Part shown: positions 36,534 to 45,216 of the stretch, piece after piece | Layout: every line of letters begins with the position of its first letter | Position numbering within the stretch: the first letter of the stretch is position 1 | NCBI GenBank assembly: GCA_001552775.1 | Contig: KQ959274.1 | Span: forward strand, 45,862 to 104,057 | Length of the DNA: 58,196 nt | Origin: Bacteroidales bacterium KA00251 | GTDB taxonomy: Bacteria > Bacteroidota > Bacteroidia > Bacteroidales > Porphyromonadaceae | Direction: 5' to 3' | Translations under genes and position numbers: made by a program | Notes under the pieces: generated by a model | Told to the model about the DNA's origin: nothing | Databases searched by the model: none | The model's input: only the letters and a program-made list of their open reading frames with translations

Positions 36534-36878
36534 ATGAACAAGAAATTTAATAGAAGACTTCGCATTAAGAAAGCGGTAAGAGGTCGGATTCATGGTACGC
36601 AAGATCGTCCACGTTTAACGGTATTTCGTAGCAACAAGCAGATTTATGCCCAAATCGTAAACGATGCAGACGGTTGCACTATGGTTGCGGCATCTTCGCT
36701 GAAGCAGGAACAAAATACCCCGAAGAAAGAGCAAGCCGCAAAGGTAGGCCAAGAAGTAGCTGAAAAGGCAATTGCGGCAGGAATAAACCAAGTGGTTTTT
36801 GACCGCAATGGTTATCTTTATCACGGAAGAATAAGAGAGTTGGCAGACGCCGCTCGTAAAGCAGGACTGAAATTTTAA
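36534..36878 (+). CDS. rplR: 50S ribosomal protein L18
   Basis: The 114-residue protein contains [20 protein letters not shown] and [26 protein letters not shown], diagnostic of L18, a 5S rRNA-binding protein of the central protuberance. It ends 5 bases before rpsE. Confidence 0.98.
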   Translation: MNKKFNRRLRIKKAVRGRIHGTQDRPRLTVFRSNKQIYAQIVNDADGCTMVAASSLKQEQNTPKKEQAAKVGQEVAEKAIAAGINQVVFDRNGYLYHGRIRELADAARKAGLKF

Positions 36879-36883
36879 AAGCA

Positions 36884-37402
36884 ATGGCTGTAGCATTAAA
36901 TAGAGTAACCTCGACAAACGATATCGAGTTGACAGACCGTCTCGTAGCCTTGAACCGCGTAACAAAAGTGACGAAGGGGGGACGTACATTCACCTTTGCT
37001 GCTATTGTAGTGGTAGGAAATCAAGATGGTATCGTAGGCTATGGCTTAGGCAAAGCAGGAGAAGTAAGTGCTGCTATTGCTAAGGGCGTAGAAGCTGCGA
37101 AAAAGAATCTTATTAAAGTATCTGTACACAACGGCACCATACCTCATCCACAGGTATGTTCGTTTGGTGGTGCAAGAATCGTGATTAAGCCTGCTTCTCA
37201 AGGTACAGGGGTAGTGGCTGGTGGAGCCATGCGTGCTGTTCTTGAAAGTGCGGGTATCACCGATGTACTCGCAAAGAGCTATGGATCCTCTAATCCTCAT
37301 AGCTTAGTAAAAGCTACATTGAAAGCTCTTAGCGAACTTAGAGACCCCCTCACTGTAGCAAAAGTTAGAGGAATTTCTGTAGAGAAAGTCTTCAGAGGAT
37401 AA
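36884..37402 (+). CDS. rpsE: 30S ribosomal protein S5
   Basis: The 172-residue protein reads [20 protein letters not shown] with [25 protein letters not shown] and the C-terminal [15 protein letters not shown]5 forms the mRNA entry channel with S3 and S4 and affects fidelity. The spectinomycin-site loop (VTKGGR) is wild type. Confidence 0.98.
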   Translation: MAVALNRVTSTNDIELTDRLVALNRVTKVTKGGRTFTFAAIVVVGNQDGIVGYGLGKAGEVSAAIAKGVEAAKKNLIKVSVHNGTIPHPQVCSFGGARIVIKPASQGTGVVAGGAMRAVLESAGITDVLAKSYGSSNPHSLVKATLKALSELRDPLTVAKVRGISVEKVFRG

Positions 37403-37431
37403 GTAGCGTAATAGTTTAAGGAAATAGTAAT

Positions 37432-37620
37432 ATGGCTACTATAATAGTTAAGCAGGTAAGAAGTCGAATTGGAGCATCCAAAGATCAAAAGGCATCTTTA
37501 GATACTCTAGGACTTCGTCGCATGAATCAACAAGTAGAGCACAACGACACACCACAGATACGTGGTATTATCCGTAAGTTGCATCATATGGTGCAAGTTG
37601 TCGAAAGCCAAAACAACTAA
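37432..37620 (+). CDS. rpmD: 50S ribosomal protein L30
   Basis: The 62-residue protein reads IIVKQVRSRIGASKDQKASL and TLGLRRMNQQVEHNDTPQIRGIIRKLHHMV, a complete L30. It lies between rpsE and rplO in the usual order. Confidence 0.97.
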   Translation: MATIIVKQVRSRIGASKDQKASLDTLGLRRMNQQVEHNDTPQIRGIIRKLHHMVQVVESQNN

Positions 37621-37636
37621 GAAAGCATACGTAGCA

Positions 37637-38083
37637 ATGAATTTATCAAGTTTAAAACCTGCAGAAGGTGCTACTAAGTCTCGTAAGCGTATTGGACGTG
37701 GTCAAGGATCTGGCTACGGCGGTACCTCTACGAAAGGACACAAAGGACAGAAGTCACGCTCTGGCTATTCCAAGAGAATAGGCTTTGAAGGTGGTCAAAT
37801 GCCTTTGCAACGTCGTCTTCCTAAGTTTGGGTTTAAAAATATAAATCGAGTAGAGTATCGCCCCATCAACCTTGATGTTCTTGAAGAGATTGCTTCTGCA
37901 AAAGAGCTCTCTACAATAACCAAGGCAGACATTGTGGCAGCAGGATATGCTCGTAGTAAGGATAAGATTAAGGTCCTTTCAAAGGGAGGTCTTACCAAAT
38001 CCTTGAAAGTAGAGGCAGATGCCTTTTCTAAGAAAGCAGAAGAATTAATAGTAGCGGCAGGAGGCTCTGTCGTAAAGGAATAA
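37637..38083 (+). CDS. rplO: 50S ribosomal protein L15
   Basis: The 148-residue protein begins MNLSSLKPAEGATKSRKRIGRG and has the Gly-rich RNA-binding N-terminal arm (GSGYGGTSTKGHKGQKSR) and GFEGGQMPLQRRLPKFGF. ATG 37637 is the family start, 16 bases after rpmD. It is followed by secY after 10 bases. Confidence 0.97.
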   Translation: MNLSSLKPAEGATKSRKRIGRGQGSGYGGTSTKGHKGQKSRSGYSKRIGFEGGQMPLQRRLPKFGFKNINRVEYRPINLDVLEEIASAKELSTITKADIVAAGYARSKDKIKVLSKGGLTKSLKVEADAFSKKAEELIVAAGGSVVKE

Positions 38084-38093
38084 TAAAGACGGT

Positions 38094-39440
38094 ATGAGGT
38101 TCATAGAGACAGTCAAGAACATTTGGAAGATTAAGGACCTTCGCGAGAAGATCCTAACAACACTTCTATTTGTCATTATCTATCGTCTGGGGTCTGTAAT
38201 AGTACTGCCAGGTATTGACCCTACTATGCTGAAGGGGCTTGAGAATCAGACCAGTCAAGGGCTAATGGCTCTTCTTGATATGTTCTCAGGTGGAGCATTT
38301 TCTAATGCTTCAATCTTCGCTTTAGGGATAATGCCCTATATCTCTGCATCCATTGTAATGCAGTTGGCAGCAATCATCATTCCCTCAATGCAAAAATTAC
38401 AGCGGGAGGGAGAAAGCGGTAGACGAAAGATCAATCAGTGGACACGCTACCTTACGGTTTTTGTCCTTTTGATTCAGGCTCCTGCTTATTTGATGAACCT
38501 CAAAGTACAGATGAGTGGAATTGAAGGTGGATTCCCTGCAAGTGGTTGGTTTTACCTCTATGCAACGATAATCCTGACTGCGGGTAGTATGTTTGTCCTA
38601 TGGCTAGGTGAACGTATAACCGATAAGGGGATTGGTAATGGAATTTCCTTTATCATCCTTGTTGGGATCATTGCAAGACTTCCCCACGCCCTTACATCGG
38701 AATTTGTCTATCGTATCGGCGATGCGGCAGGTGGCTTAGTTGCTTTCCTTGCCGAAGTTATTTTCCTATTGTTTGTTTCAGCGGGAGCAATCTTGCTCGT
38801 ACAAGGTACGCGAAAAGTGCCTGTACAGTATGCTAAGCGTGTCGTGGGGAACAAGCAATTTGGAGGAGCTCGCCAATATATTCCTCTGAAGGTCAATGCT
38901 GCTAATGTGATGCCTATTATTTTCGCTCAAGCTATTATGTTCCTTCCAGTTTCCATTATCGGTTTGATGGGAGGTGCTGAAAATAGTGGTTTCGTCCGTA
39001 CAATGAGCGATATGACAGGCTTCTGGTACAACTTTGTATTTGCCCTTCTCATTATACTTTTCACCTACTTCTATACAGCGATCACCATTAATCCTACGCA
39101 AATGGCAGACGATTTGAAGCGAAATAACGGTTTTATTCCTGGTGTAAAGCCTGGTAAGCCCACTCGCGACTATATCGACAATATCATGGACCGCATTACA
39201 TTGCCAGGAGCCTTCTTCCTAGCACTTGTTGCGATTATGCCTGCCTTTGCTCAGATTTTAGGAATCTCTCAATCCTTTGCGCAATTCTTTGGTGGTACAT
39301 CTCTTCTAATTTTAGTTGGGGTAGTACTTGATACCTTGCAACAGATTGAGAGTCATCTATTGATGCGACACTATGACGGATTGCTAAAGAGTGGACGTAT
39401 CAAAGGAAGAGCTGGTGCAATTGGAGGTGTTTCTTACTAA
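38094..39440 (+). CDS. secY: Protein translocase subunit SecY
   Basis: The 448-residue inner-membrane protein has about ten membrane helices. It carries the SecY signatures ALGIMPYISASIVMQL (helix 2), ITDKGIGNGISFIILVGII, YYTAITINPTQMADDLKRNNGFIPGVKPG-like segment (here FYTAITINPTQMADDLKR) and the C-terminal LRSGRIKGR-like end (LKSGRIKGRAG). It forms the SecYEG channel for export and membrane insertion. It follows rplO in the normal order and is followed by map rather than adk. Confidence 0.98.
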   Translation: MRFIETVKNIWKIKDLREKILTTLLFVIIYRLGSVIVLPGIDPTMLKGLENQTSQGLMALLDMFSGGAFSNASIFALGIMPYISASIVMQLAAIIIPSMQKLQREGESGRRKINQWTRYLTVFVLLIQAPAYLMNLKVQMSGIEGGFPASGWFYLYATIILTAGSMFVLWLGERITDKGIGNGISFIILVGIIARLPHALTSEFVYRIGDAAGGLVAFLAEVIFLLFVSAGAILLVQGTRKVPVQYAKRVVGNKQFGGARQYIPLKVNAANVMPIIFAQAIMFLPVSIIGLMGGAENSGFVRTMSDMTGFWYNFVFALLIILFTYFYTAITINPTQMADDLKRNNGFIPGVKPGKPTRDYIDNIMDRITLPGAFFLALVAIMPAFAQILGISQSFAQFFGGTSLLILVGVVLDTLQQIESHLLMRHYDGLLKSGRIKGRAGAIGGVSY

Positions 39441-39468
39441 ACGTACAGATATTGTATAAGTAGAAACG

Positions 39469-40260
39469 ATGATAACGCTAAAGACGAGTGAAGAAATGGA
39501 GCTGATGCGTCTTGCCAACGACTTGGTTGGTCAGACGCTCGCAGAAGTGGCTAAGTACATTGCTCCAGGAGTAACAACCAAAAAACTGGATAAGGTCGCT
39601 TATGACTTTATCACAGATCACGGAGCCACTCCTGCCTTCCTCGGTTACGAAGGATTTGAAGGTAGCATTTGTGTGTCTATCAACGAAGAAGTGGTTCACG
39701 GTATCCCCAGAGATGATAAATTCATTAGAAATGGAGACATTGTCTCTGTGGATTGTGGTACTAAGTTGAATGGATTCACAGGTGACTCTGCCTACACCTT
39801 TGCTTGTGGAGAGGTTCCCCCTAGTGTACTAGAATTACTAAAAACCACTAAAGAATCCCTCTATCGGGGAATTGAACAAGCGGTTGCTGGTAATCGCGTT
39901 GGACATATATCCAGTGCCGTGCAGACCTACTGTGAGGCAAAAGGATATGGAGTTGTCAGGGAGCTAGAGGGGCATGGTATTGGTATGGAAATGCACGAAA
40001 GCCCTGGTGTACCAAACTTTGGAAGAAAGGGTACAGGGGCAATGCTCCGAAATGGAATGTGCATCTGTATAGAGCCCATGATCACGATGGGATCAAGGCA
40101 TATTGTCTTTGATCGTAGTGATGGCTGGACTGTTCGTACTAGAGACGGCAAGCCAGCTGCTCATTTCGAGCATTGTCTCGGAATTTGGAATGGGCAACCT
40201 CACATATTATCCTCGTTTGAATACATCAAAGAAGTATTAGGAGAAGACAGAGAGTTTTAA
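39469..40260 (+). CDS. map: Methionine aminopeptidase, type I
   Basis: The 263-residue enzyme has the five metal ligands in family context: Asp in [19 protein letters not shown] (two Asp), His in [13 protein letters not shown], Glu in CIEPMI and Glu in AHFEH. It removes the start Met from nascent proteins using a two-metal site. The stop codon TAA overlaps the infA ATG by one base (TAATG), implying translational coupling. Confidence 0.97.
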   Translation: MITLKTSEEMELMRLANDLVGQTLAEVAKYIAPGVTTKKLDKVAYDFITDHGATPAFLGYEGFEGSICVSINEEVVHGIPRDDKFIRNGDIVSVDCGTKLNGFTGDSAYTFACGEVPPSVLELLKTTKESLYRGIEQAVAGNRVGHISSAVQTYCEAKGYGVVRELEGHGIGMEMHESPGVPNFGRKGTGAMLRNGMCICIEPMITMGSRHIVFDRSDGWTVRTRDGKPAAHFEHCLGIWNGQPHILSSFEYIKEVLGEDREF

Positions 40261-40478
40261 TGGCAAAACAAGTAGCAATAGAGCAAGACGGTGTGATCCT
40301 CGAGGCTTTGTCTAATGCAATGTTTAAGGTAGAGCTTCAAAATGGTCACGTAATCACTGCACACATTTCTGGAAAGATGAGAATGCACTATATTCGTATC
40401 CTTCCTGGAGATAAAGTGAAGGTGGAAATGTCGCCCTACGACCTTACTAAAGGTCGGATAAGCTATAGATATAAGTAG
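40260..40478 (+). CDS. infA: Translation initiation factor IF-1
   Basis: The 72-residue protein is a single OB-fold ([30 protein letters not shown] over residues 12-41, then [22 protein letters not shown]). It binds the 30S A site during initiation. Its start overlaps the map stop by one base, and rpmJ follows after 29 bases. Confidence 0.98.
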   Translation: MAKQVAIEQDGVILEALSNAMFKVELQNGHVITAHISGKMRMHYIRILPGDKVKVEMSPYDLTKGRISYRYK

Positions 40479-40507
40479 TAGATATAAGACGAGCTAGATA
40501 GAAAAAT

Positions 40508-40624
40508 ATGAAAGTCAAAGCATCTATCAAGAAACGTTCTGCCGACTGCCAGTTGGTACGTCGCAAAGGGCGTCTCTATATTATCAACAAGAAAAACCCC
40601 AAGTTTAAACAGCGTCAGGGGTGA
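40508..40624 (+). CDS. rpmJ: 50S ribosomal protein L36, zinc-free form
   Basis: This 38-codon gene lies between infA and rpsM. The product begins [21 protein letters not shown] and ends NPKFKQRQG. Zinc-type L36 has three Cys and one His; here only Cys14 remains and the His is Phe, so it is the C-minus form. L36 stabilises late 23S folding. Confidence 0.96.
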   Translation: MKVKASIKKRSADCQLVRRKGRLYIINKKNPKFKQRQG

Positions 40625-40667
40625 TCGTTAAGTCACTCTGGAGTAGTAGCAAAAAAACAGTTATAAT

Positions 40668-41048
40668 ATGGCTATAAGAATTGTCGGCGTAGACTTACCG
40701 CAGAACAAAATTGGTGAGGTTGCTCTTACCTACATTTACGGCATAGGTCGTAGCACGGCTCAGAAAATCCTTGATGAAGCTGGTGTAGATCGTGCTCTTA
40801 AAGTTTCTGAGTGGAATGACGAACAAGCATCTAAAGTACGTGAAGTAATCGGTGCTAACTACAAAGTAGAAGGGGATCTTCGAAGCATTACCCAACTTAA
40901 CATTAAGCGATTAATGGATATTGGATGCTATCGTGGAATCCGTCACCGCTTAGGACTCCCCGTTCGTGGACAGAGTACTAAAAACAATGCACGTACACGT
41001 AAGGGAAGAAAGAAAACTGTTGCAAACAAGAAAAAAGCAACTAAGTAA
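40668..41048 (+). CDS. rpsM: 30S ribosomal protein S13
   Basis: The 126-residue protein reads [35 protein letters not shown] and [24 protein letters not shown], a standard S13. It forms head contacts to tRNA and bridge B1. It has the usual Lys-rich C-terminal tail. It is the first gene of the alpha section. Confidence 0.98.
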   Translation: MAIRIVGVDLPQNKIGEVALTYIYGIGRSTAQKILDEAGVDRALKVSEWNDEQASKVREVIGANYKVEGDLRSITQLNIKRLMDIGCYRGIRHRLGLPVRGQSTKNNARTRKGRKKTVANKKKATK

Positions 41049-41073
41049 GGCGCCTCTCTGATAAAAACGTAAT

Positions 41074-41460
41074 ATGGCAAAAAAAACAACAACAAAGACA
41101 AGAGTGGTACGTGTGGAAGCTACAGGCCAAGCACACATTCACTCCTCTTTCAACAACATCATCGTATGTCTCACCAACAACGATGGACAAGTAATTAGTT
41201 GGTCGAGTGCAGGTAAAATGGGCTTTAGAAGCTCTAAGAAGAATACTCCCTATGCTGCACAGTTGGCCGCTCAAGATGCAGCTAAAACAGCCTATGATCT
41301 CGGTCTTCGTAAGGTGAAAGTATATGTCAAAGGTCCTGGAAATGGACGTGAATCTGCTATTCGTACGATAGACGGTGCTGGTATTAAGGTCACAGAGATT
41401 ATTGATGTAACGCCGATGCCTCACAATGGTTGTCGTCCTCCAAAGAGACGTAAGCCTTGA
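41074..41460 (+). CDS. rpsK: 30S ribosomal protein S11
   Basis: The 128-residue protein contains [41 protein letters not shown] and the C-terminal signature [19 protein letters not shown]11 sits on the 30S platform. It is followed by an unusually long 227-base gap before rpsD. Confidence 0.98.
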   Translation: MAKKTTTKTRVVRVEATGQAHIHSSFNNIIVCLTNNDGQVISWSSAGKMGFRSSKKNTPYAAQLAAQDAAKTAYDLGLRKVKVYVKGPGNGRESAIRTIDGAGIKVTEIIDVTPMPHNGCRPPKRRKP

Positions 41461-41687
41461 TCGTATAGGTGATAATAAAACTTTACTCTCCTATAATAAT
41501 AGAGTAGAAATCTAAAAAATTGAGCAACACATTGAGTAGCCCCTTGGCTTGGTTTGTAAAGTATAATTACACTATTTATTGCATACAATACTTAGCAAAG
41601 ACGCCCCTTTGAGGAACACAGGTGCATTCTCCCACAAGGAGACACTCTCAACGGGAATAAACTGCTACTCAGAATATTAATTACAAT
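41461..41687 (+). other. Long leader between rpsK and rpsD
   Basis: This 227-base gap interrupts an otherwise tightly packed operon. It includes a short hairpin (TACTCT/AGAGTA near 41484) and pyrimidine/purine-rich pairs such as TTCTCCC...GGAGA near 41627-41643. It has no ORF and no clean TAnnTTTG promoter. A leader for S4-type feedback is possible but not shown. Confidence 0.4.
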
Positions 41688-42293
41688 ATGGCTAGATATA
41701 TAGGTCCAAAATCAAAAGTAGCCCGTCGACTGGGAGAGCCTATCTTTGGCTCGGACAAAGCTTTAAGTAGAAAGAGCTATCCTCCCGGACAGCATGGCAA
41801 TAGCAGACGTCGCAAACAAAGTGAATATGCATTGCAACTTGCAGAAAAACAAAAAGCGAAGTATACCTACGGAGTTCTTGAAAGACAATTTAGAAACCTA
41901 TTTAAGGCTGCACGTAGAGCAAAAGGGGTTACTGGTGAAATCCTACTCCAATTGCTAGAAAGTCGCCTAGACAACATTGTCTTCCGTTTGGGTATCGCTC
42001 CTACTCGAGCTGCCGCTAGACAGCTTGTCACTCACAAACACATTCTTGTGGATGGGGAAGTGGTAAATATCCCTTCTTATATCGTAAAGCAAGGGCAGAT
42101 CGTGGGCGTTCGCGAAAGAGATAAATCCATGCAGGTGATCACAAGTAGTTTGGCTGGTTTTAACCACTCAAAGTACTCATGGCTGGCGTGGGATAATGCT
42201 TCCCTGTCTGGAAAGTACCTTAATGTACCTCAGCGCGATGATATCCCTGAAAATATCAAGGAACAACTCATCGTCGAACTTTACTCTAAATAA
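41688..42293 (+). CDS. rpsD: 30S ribosomal protein S4, zinc-free form
   Basis: The 201-residue protein begins [21 protein letters not shown] and lacks the N-terminal Cys cluster of the zinc type. The S4 RNA-binding domain lies near residues 90-155 ([30 protein letters not shown] split here). S4 is a primary 16S-binding protein and controls decoding fidelity. rpoA follows after 22 bases. Confidence 0.98.
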   Translation: MARYIGPKSKVARRLGEPIFGSDKALSRKSYPPGQHGNSRRRKQSEYALQLAEKQKAKYTYGVLERQFRNLFKAARRAKGVTGEILLQLLESRLDNIVFRLGIAPTRAAARQLVTHKHILVDGEVVNIPSYIVKQGQIVGVRERDKSMQVITSSLAGFNHSKYSWLAWDNASLSGKYLNVPQRDDIPENIKEQLIVELYSK

Positions 42294-42315
42294 TTGACAG
42301 ATTACTTTTGAAAGC

Positions 42316-43308
42316 ATGGCAATATTAGCATTTCAGAAACCCGAGAATTTGATAATGATCGAGGGGAAGGACGCCTACACTGCACAGTTTGAGCTTAAAC
42401 CTCTGGAGCGTGGGTATGGGGATACAATTGGTAATGCACTGCGTCGTATCCTGCTCTCTTCTATAGAGGGCTATGCGATAGCCTCTATAAGAATTGGAGG
42501 AGTAGACCATGAATTTGCTACTATTCCAGGCGTTATAGAAGATGTCACCAACATAATTCTAAATCTTAAAAAGGTCCGATTCAAGCCTACTACAGAGGAT
42601 GCTACAGAAGAGGAGGTAATGCTTAATGTCTCTGGAAGAGAATGTTTTAAAGCAGGAGATCTCAATGAAAAGCTAACTCACTTCCAAGTAGTAAATACTG
42701 AAGAAGTGATCTGTACGCTTGGCAAGAGTGCTTCGTTCGATATTAGCCTGCGCATCAATAAGGGGCGCGGTTATGTACCGGCAGAGGAAAATGCGAGACC
42801 TGAAGATTCAGTAGAAGTAATACCTATTGACTCGATCTACACCCCCATACGTAAGGTCATGTACCGTCATGAAAACTTCCGTGTGCAGCAACGTACCGAC
42901 TACGAAAAGCTGATTATCGGCATTACTACAGATGGTACTATAGATCCGAGAAAAGCAATGCAAGATGCCGCCTCTATACTGATAGACCTTTTCCAGCTTT
43001 TTACTGACAATCAAAAGCTAGAGGTGCTACACGTAGAGGAAAAAGAGGAAGAGCAAGACTTGGACAAGGAAGCTAGAGGAATAAGAGAACTCTTGCAAAC
43101 TCCCATCCAAGATACAGGCCTCTCTGTAAGAGCAAGAAATTGCCTTACTCAAAATGGACTTACAACGCTTGCTTCCCTTGTCTCCTATGACAAGGAAATG
43201 TTGATGAAGTTTAGAAACTTCGGAAAGAAAACGCTTGAGGAGTTAAATGAATTCCTAGATGCCGTAGGACTCGACTTCAACATGGACATCTCTAAATATA
43301 ACCTCTGA
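42316..43308 (+). CDS. rpoA: DNA-directed RNA polymerase subunit alpha
   Basis: The 330-residue protein has the assembly domain (LERGYGDTIGNALRRILLSS, residues 31-50) and the insertion domain (VEDVTNIILNLKKV-like: GVIEDVTNIILNLKKVRF). A C-terminal domain follows from about 250 (LSVRARNCLTQNGLTTLASLV, FRNFGKKTLEELNEFL) that contacts promoters and activators. It is complete and in the usual place between rpsD and rplQ. Confidence 0.98.
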   Translation: MAILAFQKPENLIMIEGKDAYTAQFELKPLERGYGDTIGNALRRILLSSIEGYAIASIRIGGVDHEFATIPGVIEDVTNIILNLKKVRFKPTTEDATEEEVMLNVSGRECFKAGDLNEKLTHFQVVNTEEVICTLGKSASFDISLRINKGRGYVPAEENARPEDSVEVIPIDSIYTPIRKVMYRHENFRVQQRTDYEKLIIGITTDGTIDPRKAMQDAASILIDLFQLFTDNQKLEVLHVEEKEEEQDLDKEARGIRELLQTPIQDTGLSVRARNCLTQNGLTTLASLVSYDKEMLMKFRNFGKKTLEELNEFLDAVGLDFNMDISKYNL

Positions 43309-43327
43309 TAAAAAATAGACCTCTATA

Positions 43328-43855
43328 ATGAGACATAATAAGAGAATTAATCACCTTAGCCGCACGAAAGCTCACCGCAAAGCGATGCTTTCTAATATGG
43401 CTTCATCGTTGATACTACACAAAAGGATTAGTACGACCCTTCCCAAGGCAAAAGCCTTAAGAGGCTTTGTAGAACCACTTATTACAAAAGCTAAGAGCAA
43501 TACAGACGAAGCTCATAGGTTGGCCTTTAAGGCCCTCCAAAACAAAGTGGCTACAAAAGAACTCTTTGGTGTAGTAAGAGAAAAGGTCGGAGATAGACCT
43601 GGTGGATATACGCGTATTCTGAAGACAGGTTTTCGCCTGGGAGATAATGCCCAAATGTGCATCATTGAGCTTGTAGACTTCAATGAAGAATGGCTTGGTG
43701 CGCAAGATAAAAAGGCGACAAAGACGGCTAAGAAGACACGTCGTACAAGACGTAGCAAGGCGTCAAGTAAGGACGCTGCTCCTGAAAGTGAAACAGCAAA
43801 AGAAGCTGTGGATACTACCGAAACTTCAGAAGAAAAAGAGGCTAATAAGGAATAA
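43328..43855 (+). CDS. rplQ: 50S ribosomal protein L17 with C-terminal extension
   Basis: Residues 1-120 are a standard L17 ([61 protein letters not shown]). About 50 further residues are Lys/Arg-rich, then Glu/Thr-rich ([17 protein letters not shown]) and probably disordered. Such tails are common in Bacteroidetes L17. It is the last gene of the superoperon, followed by a terminator at 43941. Confidence 0.97.
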   Translation: MRHNKRINHLSRTKAHRKAMLSNMASSLILHKRISTTLPKAKALRGFVEPLITKAKSNTDEAHRLAFKALQNKVATKELFGVVREKVGDRPGGYTRILKTGFRLGDNAQMCIIELVDFNEEWLGAQDKKATKTAKKTRRTRRSKASSKDAAPESETAKEAVDTTETSEEKEANKE

Positions 43856-43940
43856 ATGACCCTTGTATAGGATAGATCCTTGCAAGGTTGTGAAAGCTCC
43901 TAGATTGTGCTAGGAACTTGATCAAATGACTATAAAGAAT

Positions 43941-43972
43941 AGGGGGTGAATCGCTTGTATTCATCCCCTTTT
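43941..43972 (+). terminator. Terminator of the ribosomal superoperon
   Basis: AGGGGGTGAAT pairs with ATTCATCCCCT (one G-U pair) around a 7-base loop, followed by TTT. It lies 85 bases after the rplQ stop. Confidence 0.75.
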
Positions 43973-44107
43973 GCTATAGCTTTATGAAAGTACTTTATTC
44001 GATTTTTTTCACGGCATAGGTGGCTCTATTTCTTCCTCCTTTCTCTAACCTAACCTTTGACTGGATATTGCTAATGGAAAAAAGAAGAAGGTTTCGAAAG
44101 AATAATG

Positions 44108-44115
44108 TACTTTTG
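44108..44115 (+). promoter_or_regulatory. Sigma-ABfr-type promoter for the divIC-like operon
   Basis: TACTTTTG fits TAnnTTTG, 93 bases before the start at 44201, and begins the run of four close-set genes to 48271. Confidence 0.5.
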
Positions 44116-44200
44116 TGAAATAAAGAAGTATGAAATTCTACATCTTTTCAATTGGCTATCGCATTAGCAATCTGATAAAGATGGTGACTTGAAAATAAGA

Positions 44201-44836
44201 ATGGAAGACAACAAGGAGAATGCTCACTTATACGACAATGAGCATGAAGACGAGCGGACGGTAGAGCCTTCTGGAAACCGTCCTGCTTCAGACTTCGTCG
44301 GGTATACCAGCGAGGATAGTAGTGTACCTCAATCTGATGAAAGGGGGCGTCGTCACTTTGATTTTGGTGCGCAGCGACTCAGATCCCAGTTGCATGGTAA
44401 TCCTTTTTCTTCAGGTTATGCTTCAAACAATACACAAAGAGAAGAGGAGCCTAATAAGAAGAAGCCACTTTTCCGAACTTTTAAAGAGGCGATTCCTTTG
44501 GCAAAGGCCTATATAAAAAGACATTGGGGTGTTGTTTATTGGATCCCCATCGTTATTTTTGTGATCTTTGCAGTGATTTTTGGTGAAAACAATTTATACC
44601 AACAAATTAAACTTTCAAGAAGAATACATCAACTTGAACGACGGATTGAAGACACGGAGAAGAAACAACGCAAAGACAAAGAATATCTCGAAAGCCGTCA
44701 GAAAGATGACTTTTACGACATTGAGGCCTTAGCGCGAAGACAATACGGACTAAAAAAAGAGGGAGAGATGGTCTTTTTACTCATTGATACGACTAAAATG
44801 GATTACCAAAAAGAGGAAAAGCCTTTTGCACAATGA
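44201..44836 (+). CDS. FtsB/DivIC-like septum formation initiator protein
   Basis: The 211-residue product has a polar N-terminal region of about 110 residues and one membrane helix (VVYWIPIVIFVIFAVIFG). A short coiled coil follows (LSRRIHQLERRIEDTEKKQ), then the DivIC/FtsB end motif ALARRQYGLKKEGEMVFLL. That topology and motif define small bitopic divisome proteins that pair with FtsL. The N-terminal cytoplasmic extension is long for the family. ATG 44201 is preferred to a TTG at 44189. The stop overlaps the next gene by four bases. Confidence 0.85.
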   Translation: MEDNKENAHLYDNEHEDERTVEPSGNRPASDFVGYTSEDSSVPQSDERGRRHFDFGAQRLRSQLHGNPFSSGYASNNTQREEEPNKKKPLFRTFKEAIPLAKAYIKRHWGVVYWIPIVIFVIFAVIFGENNLYQQIKLSRRIHQLERRIEDTEKKQRKDKEYLESRQKDDFYDIEALARRQYGLKKEGEMVFLLIDTTKMDYQKEEKPFAQ

Positions 44837-45213
44837 AAGAACCTATTCGATCAATAATTTATACAATTGCATGCTTGCTCCTTTTGATAGGTATTGCTGG
44901 TATGATGTTTGCTCAAATCTCTTGGATGGCTTGGCTTGTCTTTTTAGGAGGCTTAGGATATAGTATAGCTCACCTTTCATTAGTCGCTAGCCGAAAAAAT
45001 GCATCCACGAGAGAGAAACGACTTCATCGCCTTTCTTCGCTTGCAGGCATGTTGTGGATGGCGGTAGCCGTAACTGCACTTAATCATGTTGACATTTGGG
45101 CTTTAGTAGCATTCGCTGCCGTTGTTTTTATGGCTTATAGCGACATATCGCTTGTACTCATCATGGGAAAAAAGGAGCGTGAGCAGAGTGGTGATAAGCC
45201 TGAAAAAAAGTAA
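44833..45213 (+). CDS. Small four-helix membrane protein, unknown function
   Basis: The 126-residue protein has about four predicted membrane segments (residues 8-27, 33-50, 67-83, 89-108) and a polar Lys/Glu tail. I do not recognise a named domain. The start overlaps the divIC-like stop (ATGA), and the next gene begins 3 bases after its stop, so it is co-translated with a division protein and a pseudouridine synthase. Confidence 0.7.
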   Translation: MKEPIRSIIYTIACLLLLIGIAGMMFAQISWMAWLVFLGGLGYSIAHLSLVASRKNASTREKRLHRLSSLAGMLWMAVAVTALNHVDIWALVAFAAVVFMAYSDISLVLIMGKKEREQSGDKPEKK

Positions 45214-45216
45214 TTT

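Larger units (their letters stand above)
43856..44200. other. 345-bp gap with the superoperon terminator and a new promoter
   Basis: The gap contains a small hairpin (TCCTAG/CTAGGA near 43900-43917), the terminator (43941-43972) and a promoter (44108-44115). The region between is T-rich without other visible features. Confidence 0.6.
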
